The position numbers and the translations under genes were made by a program. From contig JAGQHH010000100.1 of NCBI GenBank assembly GCA_020431945.1, positions 1 through 43,824 on the forward strand: a DNA stretch of 43,824 bases, written 5' to 3'. How positions within the stretch are numbered: the stretch's first letter is position 1; every line of letters starts with the position of its first letter. This DNA comes from Cyanobacteria bacterium HKST-UBA02. GTDB lineage: Bacteria; Cyanobacteriota; Vampirovibrionia; Obscuribacterales; Obscuribacteraceae. The notes under the pieces were generated by a model that was not told where the DNA came from, ran no database searches, and saw only the letters and a program-made list of their open reading frames with translations. Positions 37,799-43,824 of this stretch are shown one piece after another.

Positions 37799-38560
37799 AT
37801 GATAAATTGCGAAACAATCATGAGCAGGGATCTGACCGTTGTTTTTCCCCATGTGACCATCGATAAGGTGGCGCTCACCATGCGCGATAGCGACATCGGC
37901 GCGGTGCCGGTGGTATCGGATGATGGATCGAATCAGCTAATAGGGATTGTCACCGACAGAGATATCGCTATTAGAATCGTGGCAGAAGGCAAAGATGCGA
38001 CCAGTATTCCTGTGCATGCGATCATGTCCAGGGATGTCATCGTTTGCGGTGTCGAGACCACTCTGGACGATGCACTGTATCTGATGCTCAATAAAGGAAT
38101 TCGGCGGGTGCCGGTGATCGACGAGAAGAATACCGTGGTAGGTCTGCTGTCCGCCGCCGACGCAGCCAATTCTATAAGACCGGCATACTTATCGCCCGAG
38201 ATCGTCAGTGCCGTGGCCCGATCTTCGGTGAATCAGGACTTCGAGCAAGCCAGGGTACAGTTCGAGGCTGAGATGGACCGCAAGATGGCGGAGCTCACGG
38301 GCAAGATCGATTCGATTATGTTGCGAATGAGAGTGGAAGCCTCGGAGATGACCGAGCAGGTCAAGTCCAGCGACACATATAGGGAATTGCTCGAAATGAG
38401 AGAAGAGCTCGAGGCTGATATTCAAACTTTGAAGGCTTCTTCTACCCAGCAATGGGAGGAGTTGAAGATCAAGGTGAGAGACGGCTGGAACCGGCTCTCG
38501 GTGAAGCTCGAAGAAGCCTGCGAGGCATTTTCCAGAAGCCTTTCCGGTTCGAGCCGGTGA
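37799..38560 (+). CDS. Two-CBS-domain protein with C-terminal coiled coil
   Basis: A 253-residue soluble protein. Residues 1-125 form a Bateman module of two CBS motifs (MSRDLTVVFPHVTIDKVALT, GIVTDRDIAIRIVAEG; MSRDVIVCGVETTLDDALYL, VGLLSAADAANSI), which binds adenosine nucleotides such as AMP, ATP or SAM. Residues 140-245 are a long amphipathic helix (FEAEMDRKMAELTGKIDSIM, YRELLEMREELEADIQTLKA). A regulated CBS module on a coiled coil suggests a nucleotide-sensing partner-binding protein. AGAGGAGGAAAG precedes the ATG. The DUF389 membrane gene follows after 50 bases on the same strand. Confidence 0.92.
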   Translation: MINCETIMSRDLTVVFPHVTIDKVALTMRDSDIGAVPVVSDDGSNQLIGIVTDRDIAIRIVAEGKDATSIPVHAIMSRDVIVCGVETTLDDALYLMLNKGIRRVPVIDEKNTVVGLLSAADAANSIRPAYLSPEIVSAVARSSVNQDFEQARVQFEAEMDRKMAELTGKIDSIMLRMRVEASEMTEQVKSSDTYRELLEMREELEADIQTLKASSTQQWEELKIKVRDGWNRLSVKLEEACEAFSRSLSGSSR

Positions 38561-38610
38561 TTCCAAAGGGTGCGATAATAGAAGCTTTCCCCGGCTGGAA
38601 TCCCTGATCG

Positions 38611-39966
38611 ATGTCCCTTGACTCTCTTCCATATCTGGAGAATATCCGAATAGCGCGGCTATTCGGCCAGAGCGACGAAGCGATCCTGGATCTCAAACAG
38701 CGTCTCAACGAAATGAGCCAGCTGACCATGGATTTTGTCGTCCTGCTGGGCACTTCCACCGTGATTGCAACCCTCGGGCTCTTTCAGAACAGCGCCGCGG
38801 TGATCATCGGAGCCATGATCATCGCGCCTCTGATGAGACCGCTAATGGGTCTTGCTTACGGCAGCTTGATAGCCAATGCATTTCTCATCCGGCGGTCGAT
38901 TTTCACCATCATCGTCGGAACTGTGGTGGCAGTGGTCATCGCTTTTATTTTTGCCACTCTCCTTCAGGGAATCGAGGTGACCTCGGAGATATCGAGCCGC
39001 ATCCATCCCAACCTGCTCGACATGGGGGTGGCGGTCTTCGCCGGAGCGGCGGGCGCCTACTGCCAGACACGCAAGGAGCTCGCTGACACTCTTGCCGGGG
39101 TGGCTATCTCGGTGGCTCTTGTGCCTCCTCTGGGGGTGGTGGGTATCGGACTGGCTCTCGGGCAGACCAAGATCTGGACCGGCGCCGGGCTCCTCTATGC
39201 CACTAACCTCGTGGGGATCACTTTTTCCGCCATAATCGTATTTCTGCTCATGGGCTACGGACCGATCAAGAGAGCGGGCAGAAGCCTCGGGGTATCCCTG
39301 GCGCTCCTGGTCTGCCTGATGATCCCTCTTGCCCTCAGTATGCGCGAGCTTCTTATAGAACACGAGATGAGCGCTAATATCAGGGCGCTTCTCCGGGAGA
39401 AGACCTATACTTTCAAGGATGTTCAGCTCAGCAAGGTCGAGGTCAAGCGTTTTCGCAAGCCCATGCTGGTCACCGCCACGGTGGTCTCGAGCAATACCGA
39501 GATCAACGCCAATCAGGTCCGGCTGGTACAGGACTTTCTTACGAAAGAGACCGGGATTCCCATCGAGTTTCGTCTTCGTGTGATTCCTTCCATGGTGGTG
39601 ACGGCCATAGAAGTCACTCCCGAAGGCGAGCAGGAGAAAACCGTACCGGTGGGCACGCCTCTGGACAACAGCTCTCTTGACTGGCAGGATACCGATTCCC
39701 AGGGTGTCCCGACCGGAGAGCCCGGGAAATCGTCAGGAGAATCTACTGGTGAATCTGCTGGAGAAGAGCCTTCGCCGGCGGTGCCGGAGTTCGAGAGTTC
39801 CGAGCCCGAGTCAGAAAAGAATCAGTCTGAAAAGAGCCAGCCGGAGCAAGGAAGTCCGGAGGCGAGCGCCGATTCCATAGTAGAACCGCAAATTCAGCCA
39901 GAGAGTAAGCAAGGACCCCAGCCGGAAAAGACACTGCCAGTAAATCCGGCTCCCGCAGCGAAATAG
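38611..39966 (+). CDS. DUF389 family membrane protein
   Basis: A 451-residue membrane protein. Family signature segments are MDFVVLLGTSTVIATLGLFQ, NSAAVIIGAMIIAPLMRPLM, GLAYGSLIANAFLIRRS, and ELADTLAGVAISVALVPPLG, within about six or seven membrane helices. After the membrane part is a soluble domain (about 285-350: KDVQLSKVEVKRFRKPMLVT, EFRLRVIPSMVVTAIEVTPE), then a disordered Ser/Glu/Pro/Gln tail of about 90 residues (ESTGESAGEEPSPAVPEFES). The biochemical role of DUF389 is not established. Its stop lies one base from the end of the convergent clpB gene. Confidence 0.9.
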   Translation: MSLDSLPYLENIRIARLFGQSDEAILDLKQRLNEMSQLTMDFVVLLGTSTVIATLGLFQNSAAVIIGAMIIAPLMRPLMGLAYGSLIANAFLIRRSIFTIIVGTVVAVVIAFIFATLLQGIEVTSEISSRIHPNLLDMGVAVFAGAAGAYCQTRKELADTLAGVAISVALVPPLGVVGIGLALGQTKIWTGAGLLYATNLVGITFSAIIVFLLMGYGPIKRAGRSLGVSLALLVCLMIPLALSMRELLIEHEMSANIRALLREKTYTFKDVQLSKVEVKRFRKPMLVTATVVSSNTEINANQVRLVQDFLTKETGIPIEFRLRVIPSMVVTAIEVTPEGEQEKTVPVGTPLDNSSLDWQDTDSQGVPTGEPGKSSGESTGESAGEEPSPAVPEFESSEPESEKNQSEKSQPEQGSPEASADSIVEPQIQPESKQGPQPEKTLPVNPAPAAK

Positions 39967-39967
39967 A

Positions 39968-42598
39968 TCAGGATCTGCCTGCTACCGGCGTCTTGAAGGC
40001 GAGCTTATCGGTGTCATCGAGATCGAGGACGATCTCCTGGTTCTCTGGAACGCAGGAAAGAAGGTATTCGGAGAGGGGCGCTTCCACGAAGGTTTTGATT
40101 GCTCTTTTGATCGGCCGGGCGCCATAGCCAGGATCGTAACCCCTGTTAGCCAGCCAGGATACGGCCTCGGCGCTGGGGTGGAGGCTGAATCCCTTTTCGA
40201 GGAGCCTCTTGTTCAGGGCGTCGAGCTGCAGCCTGACAATCGCTTCGATGCTCTTTATACTGAGGGGCTCGAAGATTACTATGTCGTCGATACGATTGAG
40301 AAGCTCCGGCTTGAAGCAATCCAGCAGTGCCCGGCGAACCGATTCGGGCAGAGTATCTATGCCGCCCCCGAAGGTTTCCCGGGTCTCGTTTTGTTCTTCC
40401 AGGACCTCGGCGGCGCCGGTGTTGGAAGTCATGATGATCACTGTGTTGGTGAAATCGACGGTGCGGCCCCGGGAGTCGGTGAGACGACCATCGTCAAGGA
40501 TCTGCAGGAAGATATTGTAGACATCGCTGTGGGCTTTCTCGATCTCGTCGAAAAGAACGCAGCAATAAGGACGCTTCCTCACCGCTTCGGTGAGCTGCCC
40601 GCCTTCATCCGATCCGAGATAGCCGGGAGAGGCTCCGATCAAGCGGGATACCGTGTACCGGTCGAAATACTCCGACATATCGAGCCTGACCAGGGCTGCC
40701 GGATCGTTGAAGAGGTGATCGGCGAGGGCTCTCGCCGTTTCGGTCTTGCCCACCCCGGTGGGACCGAGAAAGAGGAAAGTCCCCACCGGTCTCTGGGGTG
40801 CACCAAGTCCGGTGCGGGTGATCCTGATACTGCGGGCGACGGCTTTGAGGGCGGCGCTCTGCCCTTTGACTCTCCTGTCCAGCTCGCCCTCGAGAGCAAG
40901 AAGCGCCTCGGCTTCATCGGCTTTCAAACGGCCCACCGGAATCCCGGTCCATTCCGCCACCACCGCTGCGATCTCGTCTTCGCCGACCCGGGCTTCTCTG
41001 CCGTTTTCTTTTGTGGGATCGCCGCCTGCCTTGGCGAGGAGCTTTTCCAGGGGCTCGAGCTTCTCGAGCACGAGCTCGCCGGCCCGGCGAGGGTCCATTT
41101 TGCGCCCCAGCTCTGCGACTTCCAGCCTGACCTGTTCGATCTTGTCTTTGAGGGAAGTGATATGGCTGAGCCCGTCTATCTCTCTGGACCAGTCCTGCCG
41201 GATGACGGCGGCTTTCGTCTCCAGGTCTTCGATGGCACTGTCTATCTCTTTCAAACGATCATAGGAGTCTTTCTCGTTGTCCCGGGCAAGGGAAGCACGC
41301 TCCAGGGAGAGGCGGTGAAGCTCGGCGTGGATGGCGGTGAGCTCCGGCGGCGGCGAGTCGATCTCCATTCTCTTGCGGGAAGCTGCCTCGTCCACCAGGT
41401 CGATGGCTTTGTCCGGAAGGCGCCGGTCGGTGATATAACGATGCGACATCCTGGCAGCGGTCTCCAGGGCCGAGTCCAGAATGGAGATGCCGTGGAAAAC
41501 CTCGAGCTTTTCTTTGAGACCACGCAGGATCGAAAGAGCCTCTTCCAGGGAGGGCTCTTTCACCACCACCGGTTGAAAACGTCTGGCCAACGCCGGATCC
41601 TTCTCGATATGGCGGCTGTACTCGCTGAAAGTGGTGGCGCCGACACAACGAATCTGACCACGCGCCAGATAAGGCTTGAGAATATTGCCGGCGTCCATCG
41701 CACTGCCGCTGGTGGCGCCAGCACCGACCAGCAGATGGAGCTCATCTATGAAGAGGATGATACTGCCGCTTCTTGCGACCAGCTCTTCCACCAGATCATT
41801 CAGTCGCTCTTCGAACTGTCCTCTCAGGCTCGTGCCTGCCACCAGTCTCCCGACATCCAGGCTCACGACCCGCAGACCTCTGAGACTGACCGGGACTTCA
41901 TTGCGTGCGATTCTGAGAGCCAGCCCCTCCGCCAGGGCAGTTTTGCCGACTCCTGCTTCACCCAGGAGGACCGGATTGTTCTTGGAGCGGCGGCTGAGGA
42001 TATTGATCATGCGCCCGATCTCTTTCTCCCGCCCGATCACCGGATCGAGAGAGCCCTCTTCGGCCCGGGCGCTGAGGTCGTCGCAGAGCTCGGCGAGCAC
42101 GCCGGAGAGCATCGGTTGGGCGGGGGCGCCCGGTCCGCTCCCGGAGCTCGCCTTGAGACCGGGCTTTTCGCTCAGGGCGTCTTCGGCTTCCTGCCGGCCG
42201 CAGCCGCTTTCTTTGAGAAGCTCGCAGGCGCGGGTGCCGCCTGCTTCGGTGAAAGCCATGAGGACGTGCTCGACGCCTATGTGCCGGTCGCCCAGGGCTT
42301 CGCTGAGATCGCTGGCTCTCTGGAAGATGGCCATGGTGCTGTCCGCCCAGTCCACCTGATCGGGCCGCACCGGAAAGCCTTCCTGGGTGCTGTAGAGATA
42401 AGCCGTCAGTCTTCTGGTCAATTCCCGGCGGTTCACTTTGAGCCGGTCCAGGGCTCGGGTGAGGGTCGCCGATCCCTGATTGAGCAGAGCCAGCAAGAGA
42501 TGCTCCGGCGAAACCAGACGGGCCGGATATTTCTCCATGAGCCCTGCACAGATCGAAAAGGCTCTGGTGAGATTATCGTCGTACCTTGAAGGATCCAC
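39968..42598 (-). CDS. clpB: ATP-dependent disaggregase ClpB
   Basis: An 876-residue Hsp100 chaperone that extracts proteins from aggregates with DnaK. The N-terminal double Clp_N repeat (VSPEHLLLALLNQGSATLTR; IGVEHVLMAFTEAGGT) is followed by AAA-1 (GEAGVGKTALAEGLA, IILFIDELHLLVGAG), then a coiled-coil M domain (DRLKEIDSAIEDLETKAAVI, LKDKIEQVRLEVAELGRKMD). AAA-2 follows (GPTGVGKTETARALADHLF, CCVLFDEIEKAHSDVYNIFL) with the conserved end LLNRIDDIVIFEPL. The M domain and the absence of a hydrophobic IGF/LGF ClpP-docking loop point to ClpB rather than ClpC. The M domain looks somewhat shorter than in E. coli. The start is GTG 42598. Confidence 0.92.
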   Translation of the reverse strand: MDPSRYDDNLTRAFSICAGLMEKYPARLVSPEHLLLALLNQGSATLTRALDRLKVNRRELTRRLTAYLYSTQEGFPVRPDQVDWADSTMAIFQRASDLSEALGDRHIGVEHVLMAFTEAGGTRACELLKESGCGRQEAEDALSEKPGLKASSGSGPGAPAQPMLSGVLAELCDDLSARAEEGSLDPVIGREKEIGRMINILSRRSKNNPVLLGEAGVGKTALAEGLALRIARNEVPVSLRGLRVVSLDVGRLVAGTSLRGQFEERLNDLVEELVARSGSIILFIDELHLLVGAGATSGSAMDAGNILKPYLARGQIRCVGATTFSEYSRHIEKDPALARRFQPVVVKEPSLEEALSILRGLKEKLEVFHGISILDSALETAARMSHRYITDRRLPDKAIDLVDEAASRKRMEIDSPPPELTAIHAELHRLSLERASLARDNEKDSYDRLKEIDSAIEDLETKAAVIRQDWSREIDGLSHITSLKDKIEQVRLEVAELGRKMDPRRAGELVLEKLEPLEKLLAKAGGDPTKENGREARVGEDEIAAVVAEWTGIPVGRLKADEAEALLALEGELDRRVKGQSAALKAVARSIRITRTGLGAPQRPVGTFLFLGPTGVGKTETARALADHLFNDPAALVRLDMSEYFDRYTVSRLIGASPGYLGSDEGGQLTEAVRKRPYCCVLFDEIEKAHSDVYNIFLQILDDGRLTDSRGRTVDFTNTVIIMTSNTGAAEVLEEQNETRETFGGGIDTLPESVRRALLDCFKPELLNRIDDIVIFEPLSIKSIEAIVRLQLDALNKRLLEKGFSLHPSAEAVSWLANRGYDPGYGARPIKRAIKTFVEAPLSEYLLSCVPENQEIVLDLDDTDKLAFKTPVAGRS

Positions 42599-42715
42599 TC
42601 TATGGGTGCTCCCTGGAGGAGAGGTTAGAATTCTACCTCATTTTTCCCCGGGTGGATCTTTGCTGGAAAAGTCCGGGGTTGTGATACTGCCTGTGGTGGC
42701 GCATCCGGTGAGGAC

Positions 42716-43591
42716 TCAGAGCCCGACGATATCGCAAGCGGGTAGCGAGGACTTGAGCCGGGCAAGACCGATCTCGGTACAGGCGGTATCCCGGGCATCG
42801 AGAAAAGTGAGGCTTTTCATGGAATCGAGAAGATTGATGCCCTTGTCCGTAACCCCTGTGCCGACCAGGTAAAGAGCCTCGAGATTGGCGAGCCGGGCGA
42901 GATCCGGCATGGCGGCATCGGTGATTCTGGTGTCGGTGAGGTAGAGAGTGCGAAGTCCGTTGAGTGCCGCCACATAACGCATGCCGCTGTCGGTGACGGC
43001 GCAGGAGGAAAGATCCAGGTGATGGAGCTGGGTCATCTCTTTGAGCTCATCGAGTCCCTGATCCGAGATGCCGGAAGGGAGAAGCAGGGTGCTGAGGGAT
43101 TTCATCTCTTTGAGATGAATCAGCCCGCCGTCGGTGATCTCGGTTTTCTTCAGGACCAGGGCGGAAAGCGAGGGGAGGGCTGCCAGGTGTTTGAGCCCTT
43201 TATTGGTGATCGATGTATGGAGCAGCCAGATCGTTGAAAGACGCTCCATTCCGTGCAATTTGAGGGCATGGCTGTCGGTGAAAGGCGCGAAATCGAAACG
43301 AAGCTCTTCGAGCTTGCTCATCCCGCAAGCGACTTTTAGAATCCGCTCTGAATAATGCGCCGTGGAGAGATCGAGAGAAGTGAAGAAGTCCAGGTCGCCG
43401 GCGCTCTCCTCCAGGGTCTCGTCCGGAATATGCCCGGAAAGAGCGAGACCGATGAGCTTATTGTCCGGGATCATCGAAGAGAAGCTCCCCACTGCCTCGC
43501 CTATCCACTTGCGCTGGTGCGGAAAGAGGCGATCGGCCAGATAGAGGCTGCCCAGGGAGATGCGTTCCGGAAATGTGACTCTGGCTTCCAT
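42716..43591 (-). CDS. Leucine-rich repeat protein, cysteine-containing type, downstream of a kinase
   Basis: A 291-residue soluble protein made of at least seven LRRs of 23-24 residues with the pattern xLxxLxLxxTxITDxGLxxL: LSTIWLLHTSITNKGLKHLA, LSALVLKKTEITDGGLIHLK, LHHLDLSSCAVTDSGMRYVA, LRTLYLTDTRITDAAMPDLA and LEALYLVGTGVTDKGINLLD. This is the cysteine-containing/F-box-like subclass. The first 110 residues are a less regular cap. It starts nine bases after the kinase stop on the same strand, so it is probably the kinase's ligand-binding partner or substrate. In the kinase at 6206 a similar LRR region is fused to the kinase. Confidence 0.9.
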   Translation of the reverse strand: MEARVTFPERISLGSLYLADRLFPHQRKWIGEAVGSFSSMIPDNKLIGLALSGHIPDETLEESAGDLDFFTSLDLSTAHYSERILKVACGMSKLEELRFDFAPFTDSHALKLHGMERLSTIWLLHTSITNKGLKHLAALPSLSALVLKKTEITDGGLIHLKEMKSLSTLLLPSGISDQGLDELKEMTQLHHLDLSSCAVTDSGMRYVAALNGLRTLYLTDTRITDAAMPDLARLANLEALYLVGTGVTDKGINLLDSMKSLTFLDARDTACTEIGLARLKSSLPACDIVGL

Positions 43592-43600
43592 TGGGACTTA

Positions 43601-43824
43601 TTATATGCCCGTCTCTACCAGCCTCACCAGGTCGCCTTTAACATCGGAACAATTCTGATACCGGAGGCTCAATTCAGGCTCGGTGAGGCGCTTTACGATC
43701 GAGTCGAGAGACTCGCTCAGCGACTGATTCACGCTCCGGGGCGAGCTCGATGAAATCGCTTCGGGCTCGATGCCGGTAAGCATGAAGAAAAGTGTAGCGC
43801 CCATGGCATAGATGTCGCTCTGGG
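43601..43824 (-). CDS. Ser/Thr protein kinase, C-terminal end (5' part outside window)
   Basis: The frame is open to the right edge and reads QSDIYAMGATLFFMLTG, the subdomain IX segment of Hanks-type kinases in which the Asp anchors the catalytic loop. The subdomain XI arginine is in EPELSLRYQNCSDVKGDL. The protein ends about 20 residues after this, so the kinase domain is at the very C-terminus with no transmembrane or extracellular part after it. It is co-oriented and nearly contiguous with the LRR gene downstream. Confidence 0.9.
   Translation of the reverse strand, partial: QSDIYAMGATLFFMLTGIEPEAISSSSPRSVNQSLSESLDSIVKRLTEPELSLRYQNCSDVKGDLVRLVETGI

Noticed and set aside
39968..42598. ClpC (partner of ClpP) for the Hsp100 gene.
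   Set aside because: There is a sizeable coiled-coil M domain, and the loop after the second Walker B lacks the hydrophobic Gly-Phe ClpP-docking tripeptide, so ClpB fits better.

Overview
The window is a dense stretch of bacterial chromosome, about 58% G+C in most genes (35 of 60 bases at 15181-15240, inside mreB). It has no rRNA or tRNA genes, no insertion sequence and no CRISPR array that I could find. The cell plan looks Gram-negative and rod-shaped: mreBCD-mrdA, RlpA-like and MscS-like proteins. Secreted TPR proteins, leucine-rich repeats and Hanks-type kinases are frequent, the small Hfq-like protein is of cyanobacterial type, and a response-regulator domain is Rcp1-like. There are no photosynthesis genes here. 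My best guess, by inference only, is a non-photosynthetic relative of Cyanobacteria (Vampirovibrionia/'Melainabacteria', Obscuribacterales-like). A marker-gene tree would be needed to settle this.

Layout. 1-3962: the 3' end of groEL with a strong terminator, a PLP-dependent threonine dehydratase-like enzyme, a helical protein, a DUF151 bifunctional-nuclease protein and two secreted proteins. 4215-5514: a two-gene encapsulin nanocompartment, made of a hemerythrin-type cargo with a C-terminal loading peptide followed by the shell protein and a terminator. 5583-8215: an LRV-repeat protein and a membrane Ser/Thr kinase with a duplicated Cys motif and C-terminal LRRs. 8202-12240, minus strand: an operon of biotin carboxylase-BCCP fusion, ispF and an FAD monooxygenase. 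12477-14581: 3-hydroxyacyl-CoA dehydrogenase overlapping a family 2 glycosyltransferase. 14593-19265: hfq-like gene, mreB, mreC, mreD and PBP2, the rod-shape block. 19490-30100: a coiled-coil protein, an AraC-GyrI-like regulator, two MscS-family paralogues, an XRE-receiver fusion, a sigma-70-family factor, an RlpA-like protein, a KLC-type TPR protein, a DUF1508 protein and a PAS histidine kinase.

30165-34795 is the accessory region. A low-G+C (37% at 31021-31080), minus-strand cassette encodes an RNase H/RuvC-fold-like protein, a Ser/Thr kinase overlapping it by 11 bases, and a 94-residue protein of unknown family. It is followed by 669 bases without an intact gene, holding a strong promoter and a structured leader. 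Next comes a solitary ABC exporter ending in a cluster of four 12-base repeats. I regard the three-gene cassette as the best candidate for an undescribed system, and the encapsulin operon as the best-supported specialised system.

34796-43824 returns to native composition: a small membrane protein, a CPA2-type antiporter, a TPR membrane protein, an XRE regulator with a small membrane protein, a CBS-domain protein, a DUF389 membrane protein, ClpB, an LRR protein, and the C-terminal end of a further kinase cut by the window edge.

Two regulatory circuits can be suggested. The soluble PAS kinase (28577-30100) has a phytochrome-type H-box, and the XRE-receiver protein (24506-25177) has the Rcp1-type receiver that usually partners such kinases. 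The sigma factor and the PAS kinase both have candidate extended -10 promoters. Several convergent gene pairs end within 0-4 bases of each other or overlap, so the native chromosome is tightly packed.
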